A stretch of 64,000 nt of DNA from Palsa-506 sp963709075 (GCA_963709075.1 CAVPUY010000010.1:248001-312000), one strand, 5' to 3'. Counted from the first letter of the stretch, positions 1-9,628 are shown. Notes: generated by a model from the letters alone, not told the origin. Made by a program: numbers and translations.

Positions 1-1
1 C

Positions 2-724
2 GAGCAGACCCTGGCGTCGGCCCTGATGGCGAAGGCGGCTGGCGCGTCGATGCTGCGCGGCGGCGCGTTCAAGCCGCGCACGTCGCCGTACGCGTTCCAG
101 GGCCTTGGCGAGGCCGGGCTGCGCATCCTGGCCGAGGTGCGTGCCGAGACCGGGCTGCCGGTGGTCACCGAGGTCATCGACCCGGCCAGCGTTGACCTGG
201 TTTGCTCCTACGCCGACATGCTCCAGGTCGGTACCCGCAGCATGCAGAACTTCACGCTGCTGCAGGCGGTCGGGTCGGCCGGGAAGCCGGTGCTGCTGAA
301 GCGCGGGATGAACGCCACCATCGAGGAGTGGCTGATGGCAGCCGAGTACATCGCCCAGCGCGGCAACCTTGACATCGTGCTGTGCGAGCGCGGGATCCGG
401 ACCTTCGAGACGGCGACCCGCAACACGCTGGACATCAGCGCAGTACCGGTCGCGCAGCGCCTCTCGCACCTGCCGGTGATCGTGGATCCGTCGCATTCCG
501 GCGGGCGGCGGGACCTGGTCTTGCCGCTGAGCAGGGCCGCGATCGCGGTCGGCGCGGACGGGATCATCGTGGATGTGCACCCGGAGCCCGCCGCCGCGAT
601 GTGCGACGGCGACCAGGCCCTGGTGGACTCCGACATCCGCGAACTGGCAGCGGCGATGTCCGCGCTGCCGCACCTGATGGGCCGCACGCTGAGCCCGGCA
701 CCCCAGCCGATGGCCGTCGGGTGA
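2..724 (+). CDS. aroF: DAHP synthase, type I (5'-truncated by window edge)
   Basis: C-terminal ~240 residues of a type I 3-deoxy-7-phosphoheptulonate synthase, which joins PEP and erythrose 4-phosphate in the first step of the shikimate pathway. The reading frame is open to the window edge, so the N-terminus lies outside. Family motifs visible in order are RGGAFKPRTSPY (PEP/metal site), LQVGTRSMQNF, LLKRGM, CERGIRTFE, DPSHSGG and DVHPEP. These place it in the AroA-beta (AroF/TIGR01361-like) group rather than the type II plant-like enzyme. It converges on the next gene with only 12 bp between stops. Any N-terminal regulatory domain cannot be seen. Confidence 0.93.
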   Translation, partial: EQTLASALMAKAAGASMLRGGAFKPRTSPYAFQGLGEAGLRILAEVRAETGLPVVTEVIDPASVDLVCSYADMLQVGTRSMQNFTLLQAVGSAGKPVLLKRGMNATIEEWLMAAEYIAQRGNLDIVLCERGIRTFETATRNTLDISAVPVAQRLSHLPVIVDPSHSGGRRDLVLPLSRAAIAVGADGIIVDVHPEPAAAMCDGDQALVDSDIRELAAAMSALPHLMGRTLSPAPQPMAVG

Positions 725-736
725 TGCCCGGGTGCG

Positions 737-1606
737 TCAGAGCGCGGATACCGCCGGGATCACCTCGGCGCCGATGACCTCCAGCGGCGTGACGTCCCAG
801 ACGTTCACCACCTGGCCGATGGCGGCCTGGAAGCCGAGCCCGGCGAGATTGCCGAGCTGGTCGACGACCTCGGCTGCCTTCTCCCCCTTCGCGCCGACAT
901 CGAAGATGAAGTAGCAGGTCTTGAGGATCTCGTCGTAGTCGCGCCCCTCCGCGTCACAGTGCGCCCGCAGCACGTCGAGCTTGCGGGCCAGGTCAGGACC
1001 GGGGAACAAGTTGCACCCCTGGGCATAGCGGGCCACGAACCGCAGCGTCTTACGCTCGCCGGATCCGCCGATCATGATCGGCGGGTGCGGTGCGGAGAGT
1101 GCCCTCGGATAGCTCAGCGGCCGCTCCAGCTGGTAGTGCGCGCCCCGGTACGGGGACTCGTCGCCGCGCCACATCTGCAGGCAGATCTGCAGCGTCTCCT
1201 CCAGCCGCTCGAACCGCTCGGCCACCGGCGGGAACGGGATGCCCAGGCCCCTGGACTCCTCCTCGTTCCAGGCGGCGCCGATGCCGAGCCAGGCCCGGCC
1301 GCCGGACAGCACGTCAAGGGTGCTGACGATCTTGGCCAGGATTCCCGGGTGCCGGTAGACGGCACCGGTCACGAGCGTGATCAGCTTTGCCCGCGACGTC
1401 AGGCCGGCCAGGTAGCCGAGCGTGGTGTAGGCCTCGAGCATGTCGTGCTCCGGCGGGCCGACGCCGCCGATCTGGAAGAAGTGATCCATCACCGCGATGA
1501 ACTCGAACCCGGCATCGTCGGCGGCCGTGGCGACGGTCGCCAGGTCGGCGCCGAGCCGGGCGGCGCCCGGTCCGGTGAAGTCGGGGATCTGCAGGCCGAT
1601 TTTCAC
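737..1606 (-). CDS. LLM-class F420-dependent oxidoreductase
   Basis: A 289-residue TIM-barrel protein of the luciferase-like monooxygenase superfamily, in the actinobacterial F420-dependent branch. It opens with KIGLQIPDFTGPG, the usual first beta strand, followed by FIAVMDHFFQ, LVTGAVYRHPGILAK and LGIGAAWNEEE, which are typical of this group. PPIMIGGSGERKTLRFVARYA is the late barrel motif found in F420 reductases. Start is GTG at 1606 with a GGAGGT ribosome site about 6 nt upstream. It lies downstream of thiI on the same strand. Substrate unknown; F420 rather than FMN use is inferred from family resemblance. Confidence 0.88.
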   Translation of the reverse strand: MKIGLQIPDFTGPGAARLGADLATVATAADDAGFEFIAVMDHFFQIGGVGPPEHDMLEAYTTLGYLAGLTSRAKLITLVTGAVYRHPGILAKIVSTLDVLSGGRAWLGIGAAWNEEESRGLGIPFPPVAERFERLEETLQICLQMWRGDESPYRGAHYQLERPLSYPRALSAPHPPIMIGGSGERKTLRFVARYAQGCNLFPGPDLARKLDVLRAHCDAEGRDYDEILKTCYFIFDVGAKGEKAAEVVDQLGNLAGLGFQAAIGQVVNVWDVTPLEVIGAEVIPAVSAL

Positions 1607-1704
1607 GTTGCTACCTCCGCAAGCGAGCTTGTCACCTTCAGCATGGCCGGTGACCGGCGCAGGGCCGGCGACCGGGCGGGGGGTTCCCGTAAATAAAAGA
1701 AAAT

Positions 1705-2994
1705 TCAGTGCCGGTCCGGGGTGTGTTCCTGCGCGGCGGCGGCCAGCTCCTCGGCCAGGTCGTCGGCGTCAAGGCGCGCCTCGATCCGGCGGAGGTCCTC
1801 GATCCTGGCCCGGGTTTCCACCTGGCGCGGCGTGAGCAGGCTGCAGCAGTCCTGGTCGGGCAGCTCGGAGATGCCGAGCGTCCTGATGCGCCGCGCCTCC
1901 GCCATGATCTCCGTCTTGTCCAGGCCGATCAATGGCCGCAGGATCGGCAGGCCGACGGCGTCATCCAGGGCGGTGATGTTGGTCAGCGTCTGGCTGCTGA
2001 CCTGGCCCAGCGAGTCGCCGGTGACCAGCGCGGCCGCGCGGTACCGCCGGGCCATCGCCTCGCCGGTCTTCAGCATCAGCCGGCGCTGCGCCATGATCTG
2101 CAGGCGGCCGGCGCCGGACGAGGCGAGCCGCTGCTGCGCCTTGCCGAACGCGACGACGAACAACCGGGATCCGCCCTGGAACTTGTCCAGCTCGCGCACC
2201 AGCCCGTACGCCTTGTACACCGACTCGGGGCCGGTCAGCGGCATGCCGGAGAAGTGCAGGTAGGTGCAGCGCAGCCCGCGGCGCATCATCCGGTAGGCGG
2301 CCACCGGGGAGTCGATGCCGCCGGACATCAGCACCAGCCCGCGGCCGCTCATGCTCACCGGCAGGCCGCCCTGGCCGGGCTTGCCGTGGGTGAAGACGAA
2401 GACCTCGGACTGATCGACCTCCACGAAGACCGTCGTGTCCGGCCGGGTCAGGTTCACCGGATAGCCGTATTCCTGCTGGATCCGGGCGCCGATCAGCCGG
2501 ACGAGCTGGGCGGACGTGACCGGGAACCGCTTGTCGCGGCGCCTGGCCCGGACGGCGAACGCGCCCGGCCAGGCCGGCCATGAGGTGCACAGCCGCGCTG
2601 ATCGCCGCCTCGGGATCCTTGGCTACCCGGACGGCGCGGCAGACCCGGACGATGCCCATCACGGTGCTCATCCGGTCGGCAATGAGGTCCACTGCCGCTT
2701 CCGCGGCCATCGGCTCGGCGAGCCCGCTGGCAGCTTCGGCCGGCGCCCGGCTGGCCGGGATCCCGGCCGCCCGCCGGCGATGGTCAGCACGATCACGCCG
2801 TCCCGCTGCCAGAGCCGGAGCGGGATGCCGAGGTCGGCTACCGCGTGCCTGATGTTTTCATGCAAGAGCCGCTCGAACCGCTGCCTGTTCTTGCCCTTGA
2901 GCACGATTTCGCCCAGCTTGAGCAGCACGCACGGCTCGGCGGCGGCCAGCGCCGACTGCGGCGTGACGTGATCAGCTAGGGGCAAGACCGGCAT
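1705..2994 (-). CDS. thiI: tRNA 4-thiouridine synthase ThiI (two compensating frameshifts)
   Basis: ThiI uses ATP and a sulfur donor to make 4-thiouridine in tRNA, and in some organisms feeds thiazole synthesis. The N-terminal segment starts at ATG 2994 (MPVLPLADHV) and holds the ferredoxin-like part with LKLGEIVLKGKNR. A THUMP segment lies at about 2570-2760. The PP-loop domain has LMSGGIDSPVA, and the C-terminal part has LPDQDCCSLLTP. No rhodanese domain is present. The middle THUMP segment is read in a different frame. Shifts at about 2760 and 2563-2570 compensate, so the N- and C-terminal parts share one frame and the span is exactly 430 codons. This looks like sequencing error rather than decay. 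It lies about 100 bp downstream of pfkA on the same strand. Confidence 0.88.
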
Positions 2995-3094
2995 TCCCCT
3001 AGTCTGCCAGCTAGCCGGGCCCGGGAGGCTCGGTGTAGCAAGCTCTATCCTGGCGGCCACGGCCGGCCGGGAGCAGCGCGCCGGGCTGGCGGGC

Positions 3095-4144
3095 TCAGCC
3101 GAACAGCACCTCGGTCTCCTCATACCGCTCGGCCGGCACGGTCTTCAGCTCGCTGGTCGCGTCGGCCAGCGGCACGCGGACGATCTCGGCGCCGCGCAGC
3201 GCTACCATCACGCCGAAATCGCCGTCGTGCACGGCGCCGATTGCCTGCAGGCCGAAGCGGGTGGCCAGCACCCGGTCGAACGCGGTCGGCGTACCGCCGC
3301 GCTGGACGTGCCCGAGTACCGTGCAGCGAGCCTCCTTGCCGGTGCGCTTCTCGATCTCGTCCGCGAGCATCTGGCCGATGCCGCGACGGGCTAGCTGCAC
3401 GTGGCCGAACGCATCAAGTTCCTGCTCGCCCGCCGCCGCGTCACCCGCGACGGGCTTGGCGCCCTCGGCCACCACGACGATCGGGGCGTACCGCGTCTGG
3501 AACCGGTGCTCCACGTACGCGCAGACCTTCTCGATGTCGAACTGCCGCTCCGGGATCAGGATGACGTTGGCGCCGCCGGCCATCCCGGCGTGCAGCGCGA
3601 TCCAGCCGGCGTGCCGGCCCATGACCTCGACGATCAGCGCCCGATGATGGCTCTCCGCCGTGGTGTGCAGCCGGTCGATGGCCTCCATCGCGATGTTCAC
3701 GGCGGTGTCGAACCCGAACGTGTAGTCGGTCGCGTTGAGGTCGTTGTCGATCGTCTTGGGCACCCCGATGACCTTGACGCCCTCCTCGTGCAGCCGGGTC
3801 GCGACCCCGAGGGTGTCCTCGCCGCCGATGGCGATCAGCGCATCGACGCCCAGGCTTTCCAGGTTGGCGGAGATCCGCTGCACGCCGGAGACGCCGCCGC
3901 TGGCGGCGCTGTCGGCAAGCGGATTCGTCCGCGATGAGCCGAGGATAGTACCGCCGCGCGGCAGGATGCCGCGGACGGCCTGCACGTCAAGCGGGACCGT
4001 GTCGCCGTCAAGCGGGCCGCGCCAGCCGTCGCGGAAGCCGATGAACTCATAGCCGAACTCGGTAACCCCCCGCCGGACGATAGCGCGGATTACTGCGTTC
4101 AGGCCGGGGCAGTCGCCTCCGCCGGTGAGGACTCCGACTCGCAT
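3095..4144 (-). CDS. pfkA: 6-phosphofructokinase, PPi-type signature
   Basis: A 349-residue phosphofructokinase converting fructose 6-phosphate to the 1,6-bisphosphate. The N-terminal LTGGGDCPGLNAVIR phosphate loop, GGEDT at residues 107-111, PKTIDNDL at 129-135, MGRHAGWIAL and LGHVQRGGTPTAFDR are all present. In the family an Asp at the second-last position of the GG(D/E)(D/G)T motif, with Lys in PKTIDND, goes with pyrophosphate use, while Gly goes with ATP. Here it is Asp, so a reversible PPi-dependent enzyme is possible. This is inference, as actinobacterial group III enzymes are mixed. It is divergent from glpK, with a 42-bp gap that must hold both promoters. ATG start preceded by AAAGGGAG. 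Confidence 0.92.
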   Translation of the reverse strand: MRVGVLTGGGDCPGLNAVIRAIVRRGVTEFGYEFIGFRDGWRGPLDGDTVPLDVQAVRGILPRGGTILGSSRTNPLADSAASGGVSGVQRISANLESLGVDALIAIGGEDTLGVATRLHEEGVKVIGVPKTIDNDLNATDYTFGFDTAVNIAMEAIDRLHTTAESHHRALIVEVMGRHAGWIALHAGMAGGANVILIPERQFDIEKVCAYVEHRFQTRYAPIVVVAEGAKPVAGDAAAGEQELDAFGHVQLARRGIGQMLADEIEKRTGKEARCTVLGHVQRGGTPTAFDRVLATRFGLQAIGAVHDGDFGVMVALRGAEIVRVPLADATSELKTVPAERYEETEVLFG

Positions 4145-4186
4145 GGTGCTCCCTTTCGTGTTCTCTCGCCCGCCACACTAGTCCCC

Positions 4187-5692
4187 ATGACTGTCCTCGC
4201 GATTGATGCGGGAACGACTGGCGTCACCGCGCTGATCGTCACCGCTGACGGCACCGTGGCAAGCCGCGGGTACGCAGAATTCCGGCAATATTATCCCGAG
4301 CCAGGATGGGTCGAGCACCTGCCGGAGAGCATCTGGCAGGCGACGCTCTCGGCCTGCGGCCAGGCGCTGGCCAGGGCCGGGCCGGAAACCGGGCCGGTTG
4401 CCTGCGTCGGCGTGACCAACCAGCGGGAGACTGCCGTGCTGTGGGACCGGGCCACGCTCGCGGCACCGCGGCGCGCGATCGTCTGGCAGGACCGCAGGAC
4501 CTCGGGCATCTGCGCCAGGCTGCGCGAACTCGGTCACGAGGAGCGGGTCGCTGCGCTGACCGGGCTCCGCCTCGACCCTTACTTCACCGCCACCAAGCTG
4601 ACCTGGCTGGCAGAGAACGACCCGGCGACCTGGGCCGGGGTGCTGGACCGGTCGGTCGTCGTCGGCACCGTGGACTCTTACCTGATCGCCCGGCTTACCG
4701 GCGGGCGCCGGCACGTCACCGACGCCTCGAATGCGTCCCGCACCCTGCTTTTCGATATCGAGGCCGGGCAATGGTCGGCGGAGCTCTGCGACCTGTTCGC
4801 CGTGCCGCCGCACGCGCTGCCCGAGGTAGTCCCTTCGTCGGGCGTCGCCGGGCACACCGACCCGGCCGCGTTTCACGGTCTGTCGCTGCCGGTGGCCGGC
4901 CTGGCCGGCGACCAGCAGGCGGCACTATTCGGCCAGGCATGCTTCGCGCCGGGGGACACTAAATGCACGTACGGCACCGGCTCGTTCGTGCTGTCCGCAA
5001 CCGGCCACTCCATCGTCCGGTCAGCCGGCGGGCTGCTGACCACGGTGGCGTGGATGGACTCCGACGGCGCGCTCAGCTACGCGCTTGAGGGTTCGGTGTT
5101 CGTGACCGGGGCGGCCGTTCAGTGGCTGCGAGACGGGCTCGGCCTGCTCGACAACGCGGCGCAGAGCGAGGCACTGGCGCGGACCGTGCCCGACTCCGGC
5201 GGCGTGGTGTTCGTTCCCGCGCTGACCGGGCTCGGCGCCCCGGACTGGGACCCGGAGGCGCGCGGGGCGATGTTCGGCCTGACCAGGGGGACGACGCGGG
5301 CGCACCTGGTCCGGGCGACGCTGGAGGCGATCGCCTTCGAGGTCCGGGACGTGGCCGACCTGATGGCCGCGGAGGTCGGGCTCGGCTCGGCTTCCGTCGA
5401 AGCCGGGCTCGGCTCGGCTCTCCGGGTCGACGGCGGCGCGAGCGCCAACGACCTGCTGATGCAGCTCCAGGCTGACCAGCTGCAGGTTCCGGTGGAGCGG
5501 CCAGTGGTGGCGGAGACGACGGCACTTGGCGCCGCGTTCCTGGCCGGCCTCGGCACCGGGATCTGGTCATCGCCCGCGGAGCTGGCCGCCAGCTGGCAGC
5601 TTGACCGGCGCTTCGCCCCCGGCGCCAGGGACGAGGACGCCCACGCGCGCTGGCGATCCGCGGTCGAGCGCACCAAGGGCTGGGCTAGGTAG
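4187..5692 (+). CDS. glpK: Glycerol kinase
   Basis: A 501-residue FGGY-family kinase matching glycerol kinase length. It phosphorylates glycerol to glycerol 3-phosphate. Visible hallmarks are AIDAGTTGVTALI at the start (phosphate 1), PEPGWVEH, VTNQRETAVLWDR, IVWQDRRTSGIC, the KCTYGTGSFVL region, and the C-terminal RVDGGASANDLLMQ and AETTALGAAFLAGL. No recognisable ribosome site precedes ATG 4187, so it may be translated from a very short leader. It runs divergently from pfkA, pairing glycerol entry with glycolysis. It ends 39 bp from the oppositely oriented AbiEi-like gene. Confidence 0.93.
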   Translation: MTVLAIDAGTTGVTALIVTADGTVASRGYAEFRQYYPEPGWVEHLPESIWQATLSACGQALARAGPETGPVACVGVTNQRETAVLWDRATLAAPRRAIVWQDRRTSGICARLRELGHEERVAALTGLRLDPYFTATKLTWLAENDPATWAGVLDRSVVVGTVDSYLIARLTGGRRHVTDASNASRTLLFDIEAGQWSAELCDLFAVPPHALPEVVPSSGVAGHTDPAAFHGLSLPVAGLAGDQQAALFGQACFAPGDTKCTYGTGSFVLSATGHSIVRSAGGLLTTVAWMDSDGALSYALEGSVFVTGAAVQWLRDGLGLLDNAAQSEALARTVPDSGGVVFVPALTGLGAPDWDPEARGAMFGLTRGTTRAHLVRATLEAIAFEVRDVADLMAAEVGLGSASVEAGLGSALRVDGGASANDLLMQLQADQLQVPVERPVVAETTALGAAFLAGLGTGIWSSPAELAASWQLDRRFAPGARDEDAHARWRSAVERTKGWAR

Positions 5693-5731
5693 CCCAGCCG
5701 GCTGCCGTCACGGGCGGACGGCCGGCCGCCG

Positions 5732-6687
5732 TCACGGGAGCGGTGGCGGCGTCCTGATCCCGGCCGGCTTGGCGCGCGCGTTCGCCAGCGCCGCCTTGAT
5801 CGCCCCCGTGACCATGGCCGGCTCGAACCTGATCTGCCGCGGGGTGAAGTGCAGCACCACGATGCCGTGCGCACCCATCCTGGCGTGCCGGCGCATGGTA
5901 CGTTCCCAGTCCGCGGGCGAGAGGTGCCACTCGCGCGAGTCCACCTCGGCCGCGAGCCCGGCGTCAGGCCACCAGGCGTCCGGCACGGCCAGCAGCATCT
6001 CGCCGCTGAAAAGCCGGGCATTGAACATCGGCAACGGAAGCCTGGCCCGGATCAGCAGGGCACGGAAATCTGCCTCGGCAGCGGATCTGACTCCCTCAGT
6101 GACCTCGGCTGCGCTAACCGAAGTAACGCCGACCCGCGGACCGAGCCGTTCGTGAGCTCGTCCACCAGTTGCTCAACCGTGCAGCGATTACGCTGTACCG
6201 CGCTAGCGACGATGGCCCGGACGGCAGGCAGGGCCGGCAGGCCGCGCGCCGCGTCGGCTACCGCCCTGGCCGGCCCGGCGAAGCTCACGCAGCCGCTGAG
6301 ATACGCCGCCGGGAGCCTGGTCGTCCGTTGGATCCGGACGAAATCGATGTCCTCACGGTTTCTCGCAGCGGGCACAAGCACGTCAACGACTCGGGTACTC
6401 GGGCCGGGCAGACCGAGGCGGCGCAGCGCCGCGGCCGCGGTGATCACGCTCCCCGGCCCGCCGTAGAGCAATGCGGCCATGTCACGCTGGTCGGCGGTCG
6501 CGCTGCCGGTCGTGGCCAGGTACATGCCGGGCAGGATCCGCTGCCATGGGCCCCCGGCCCGGATTCGGTGCCGCAGAGTGCTCTTGGTCAGGCCGGACGC
6601 TAATGCCTGATCCCGCGAGATGACGCCGTACTGCCCGGCGAGAGCCCGCCTCAGCGTCGCCGCGTCGAATTCTCTCCGGTCAGTCAC
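5732..6687 (-). pseudogene. Solitary AbiEi-like HTH / DUF559-type endonuclease protein, copy 1 (frameshifted)
   Basis: About 318 residues when the frame is repaired. The N-terminus (GTG 6687, VTDRREFDAATLRRAL) has the winged-helix of AbiEi antitoxins: YGVISRDQALASGLTKSTLRHRIRAG would be two helices, followed by the WQRILPGMYLATTG wing. The C-terminal part carries AAEVDSREWHLSP and a RHARM...GIVVLHFTPRQIRFEP stretch, which resembles the DUF559/Vsr-like PD-(D/E)xK nuclease fold. A one-base shift at about 6105 separates the halves, so it is broken or mis-sequenced. No AbiEii nucleotidyltransferase toxin lies next to it. A perfect 46-bp palindrome lies 51 bp upstream of the start. It is paralogous to 47960-48927. 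The function is not established. Confidence 0.72.
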
Positions 6688-6737
6688 GCCTGCAGGGTGG
6701 CAGCAGGCACCGACATCCTCGCCGTCGAACCCCGCCG

Positions 6738-6783
6738 TGAATGGGGATGTGGTGTCGCCAGGGCGACACCACATCCCCATTCA
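6738..6783. repeat. 46-bp perfect palindrome upstream of AbiEi-like copy 1
   Basis: Two 22-bp arms (left begins TGAATGGGGATGTGG) with a 2-nt centre and no mismatch. It sits between the plsC stop (6818) and the AbiEi-like start (6687), both on the minus strand. No T-tract follows in either direction, so an ordinary intrinsic terminator is unlikely. It could be an operator, a transcript hairpin or the target of the adjacent nuclease-like protein. Confidence 0.9.
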
Positions 6784-6817
6784 CCAGAACGGAATGCCCG
6801 CAGTTAGTCCGGCGCGG

Positions 6818-7755
6818 TTACCTCGTCAGGCTCGGCCGCCCGGCCGGTGGACGCGCAGCCGGGCGGGTCCCGTCACCGGTGCCGTCCGCGTGCCCGGCGC
6901 TGGCACCATCGGCCGCGCCAGCGCCGTCCGGACTAGCACCGTCCGCCCCAGCGCCCTTCGTGCCAGCGCCCTTCGTGCCAGCGCTATCGGTGCCAGCGCT
7001 ATCCGTGCCAGCGCCATCGGCCTGGTCCGGGGCAGCGCCGTTCTCACCGGCCCGGCCGCGGACCCGGCCGACGACCGGCAGCCGTGTCTTCGACCGCTGC
7101 GCGTACTTGTCCACGTATTCCTGGCCGGAGAGCTTCATGATCGCGTACATGATCTCGTCGGTCATCGCCCTGAGCACGATCCGGTCCTCTTCCAGACCGT
7201 AGTAGCGGGAGAAGTCCAGCGGCTTGCCGAACCGCACCCCGGGGCGTATGCCAGCCGCGGCCTGAGCTTTCCCGGCGGCTGGAACTCGAACGTGCCCACC
7301 ATCGCGCACGGGATGACCGGCGCCCTGGCCTCCAGCGCCAGCCTGGCCACCCCGGTCTTGCCCCGGTAGAGCCTGCCGTCCGGGGTCCGCGTGCCCTCGG
7401 GGTAGATGCCGAGCACGTGACCGTTCGCCAGCACCCGCAGGCCGGTGCGCAGCGCCCGCTCGCTCGCCGCGCCGCCGGACCGGTCCACCGGGATCTGGCC
7501 GACGCCGGTGAAGAAGGCCCGGCTGAACATGCCTTTGAGGCCGCGGCCGGTGAAGTACTCGGACTTCGCGAGAAAGACGACCTTGCGCGGGATCGGCAGC
7601 GGCGCGAAGAAATGATCGGAGAACGACAGGTGGTTGCTGGCGATGATCGCCGGCCCCTCCCGGGGGACGTTCTGCGTGCCGTCCGCCCACGGGCGGAACA
7701 CCACCCGCAGGATCGGCCCGAGTATCGCCTTAACCAGCCAGTAGAACACGCTCAC
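6818..7755 (-). CDS. plsC: 1-acyl-sn-glycerol-3-phosphate acyltransferase, frameshifted
   Basis: PlsC-family acyltransferase for phospholipid synthesis at the membrane. It begins at GTG 7755 with a hydrophobic N-terminus (VSVFYWLVKAILGPILRVVF). NHLSFSD supplies the HX4D catalytic motif, GRGLKGMFSRAFF follows, and GIYPEGTRTPDG is the glycerophosphate-binding motif. At about 7250 the frame shifts by one. The continuation reads VRFGKPLDFSRYYGLEEDR and MTDEIMYAIMKLSGQEYVD, which is normal family sequence, so an indel error is likely. After the domain comes a low-complexity tail of Ala-Gly-Thr pentapeptides (15-nt repeats at about 6935-7020) that is not needed for catalysis. Divergent from the esterase gene. 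Confidence 0.85.
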
Positions 7756-7923
7756 ATGGTCGCACGTCGCGGCGCCAATGGGGACGGTGCGAGCGGAGCG
7801 GCGCGTGATGGCCCAGGCCCAGCCGAGAGCCGCGAGTTGCCGGCGCGCCATGGGTTACGGCGCGGCGGGAGCGCGTGCGACGATCGAGTTGACGCAGTAT
7901 CGCCCGGAGAGGACCTCCTGCCC

Positions 7924-8685
7924 ATGCCAGTGTTGCCCGGCGCCGAGCCGTTCAGCCACGCCGGGACCAGCACCGGCGTGCTGCTCTGCCACGGTTTCAC
8001 TGGCAGCCCTCATTCGCTGCGTGCCGTGGGCGCAGTACCTGGCCGATGCGGGCCTGAGCGTCTCGCTGCCCCGGCTGCCTGGTCACGGCACGATCTGGCA
8101 GGAGATGGCCAGGACCCGCTGGGAAGACTGGTACGCAGAGGTCAACCGCGCCTTCGAGGAACTGCGCGGCGGCTCCGACCAGATCTTCGTGATGGGCCTG
8201 TCGATGGGCGGCTGCCTGGCGCTGCGGCTGGCCGAGGTGCACGGCCCCGCGATCAGCGGGCTGGTGCTGGTGAACCCGTCGGTGACCGCCGACACGAGGC
8301 TGTTCGCCCTCGCTCCCGTGCTGAAGCTGATCGTGCCGTCGCTCAAGGGCATCGCCAGCGACATCAAGAAGGAAGGCGTCACCGAGCTCGGTTACGACCG
8401 GGTACCGGTGCGGGCGGCGGCCACCCTGCCCGGGCTGTGGCGGATTACCAGGGACCGGCCTCGGGGACATCACGCAGCCGGTGCTCGTCTATCACAGCAC
8501 CGAGGATCATGTGGTCGGCCCGGCCAGCATCAGCCTGCTGCGGGCAGGCGCTGCCGCCGCAGCAGCTCACCGTGCGAGAGTGCGAAAACAGCTTTCACGT
8601 CGCAACTCTGGACAACGACGCCCAGGCCATCTTCACTGGCAGCCTGGAGTTCATCCGGATGCACAGCCGAGCGGGGAAGGAATAG
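7924..8685 (+). CDS. Alpha/beta hydrolase (carboxylesterase/monoacylglycerol lipase type), frameshifted
   Basis: An esterase of about 253 residues resembling Est30/monoglyceride lipases. It starts at ATG 7924 (MPVLPGAEPFSHAG). VLLCHGFTGSPHSLR is the oxyanion region, VMGLSMGGCLALRLAE holds the nucleophile Ser, YHSTEDHVV supplies the acid, and NSFHVATLDND the His. These are spread over three frames, with shifts near 8022-8033, 8455-8470 and 8545-8555 that together restore the starting frame. All triad residues survive once repaired, which argues for sequence errors. Substrate unknown. It is transcribed away from plsC, so a lipid role is a guess by context. Confidence 0.8.
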   Translation: MPVLPGAEPFSHAGTSTGVLLCHGFTGSPHSLRAVGAVPGRCGPERLAAPAAWSRHDLAGDGQDPLGRLVRRGQPRLRGTARRLRPDLRDGPVDGRLPGAAAGRGARPRDQRAGAGEPVGDRRHEAVRPRSRAEADRAVAQGHRQRHQEGRRHRARLRPGTGAGGGHPARAVADYQGPASGTSRSRCSSITAPRIMWSARPASACCGQALPPQQLTVRECENSFHVATLDNDAQAIFTGSLEFIRMHSRAGKE

Positions 8686-8716
8686 GGGGTTGGCAGAGCG
8701 GGAACGCGCGGAGGAC

Positions 8717-9549
8717 ATGAGCGGCGAGGACGCGGCCTGGCGTGACCTTGTCGCGCGGTTCGACGAGCCCGGCCGCGCCGGACGGCACGGCTCCGCCGTG
8801 GCCGGAGCGCGAGGACCTGCCAGGATGCGGGCAGCCAGCCAGCCGCCGCCGGCGGCGGCACCGGTGCCGATGCCGATGCCGGAACCGGCGCCGGTACCGA
8901 AGCTGGCCGCCAGGCGGCCGCGGGCGAAGGCGAGGGCGAAGACGCCGGCGCAGCCGACGGCTCCGGTACGGCCGGCGGATCTGGCGCAGCCGACGGCTCC
9001 GGTACGGCCGGAAGCACGGGCGCCGCGGCGAGCACGGGCGCTGCCAGGAGCAGAGCCCGGGCGAAGGGGCTGGTGAAGGCGCCGGCGCGGCACCGGCCGT
9101 CAGCCTGGATCCGGGCGCTGCCGATGGCGGCGACGACGGCGATGCGCCCGCGGCAGGCCAGCCGGGGCCCTCAGCTCTCGGCCAGCCCGGGCCGTCAGCC
9201 GCCGGCCAGGCAGGCTCGGCAGAGCGGGCGATCCCGGATCGGGCCCGGGTCATCAAGCCCGCGATCCCGGCCGGGCTGCCCGCGGCCGGCGACGAGGACG
9301 GACGAGCACTTCGTCCCGCCCCCGGCACCGCCGCTTCCCGCGCTTGACCCGGTAGCCAAGGGGGCCTGGGCTGGCCTCTTCGGCGGGCCGGCCTACCTGC
9401 TTGTGGCGACATCGGCGGGCTGGGCGCTGCCCGGCTGGGCAACGTTCGGCGCCGTTGCTGCATTCGTCGGCGGTTTCGCCGTCCTCGTCATCCGGATGGG
9501 CGACAAGCCGTCCCGCGGCTCGGGACCCGACGGCGGCGCGGTCCTTTAG
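8717..9549 (+). CDS. Conserved actinobacterial protein with C-terminal membrane hairpin, frame disrupted
   Basis: I recognise the ends of a conserved actinobacterial hypothetical protein, not its function. The N-terminus reads MSGEDAAWRDLVARFDEP and then, after a shift at about 8765, PPWPEREDLPG. The C-terminus reads EHFVPPPAPPLPALDPVAKG, followed by two hydrophobic segments (AGLFGGPAYLLVATSAGWAL and ATFGAVAAFVGGFAVLVIRM) and a polar end. The middle is a long Gly/Ala/Pro low-complexity stretch (about 8830-9250) with repeats such as GCAGCCGACGGCTCCGGTAC, where the true frame cannot be fixed. An in-frame TTG at 8690 is an alternative start. A hairpin with a T-run follows the gene. Confidence 0.55.
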
Positions 9550-9628
9550 CGGCACCCGCACTCCCCGGGCCGGCCAGCAGCGCCCGGCCAGGCTGACCGG
9601 GCGGCCACCGGGATGCGGCAGCCGCCAG

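Noticed and set aside
5732..6687. Complete AbiE toxin-antitoxin system
   Set aside because: Only an AbiEi-like HTH is seen; no AbiEii nucleotidyltransferase gene is adjacent at either locus.
6738..6783. Palindrome as an ordinary Rho-independent terminator of plsC
   Set aside because: No T-run follows on either strand and the stem is far longer than needed. Termination cannot be excluded but does not explain the perfect symmetry.
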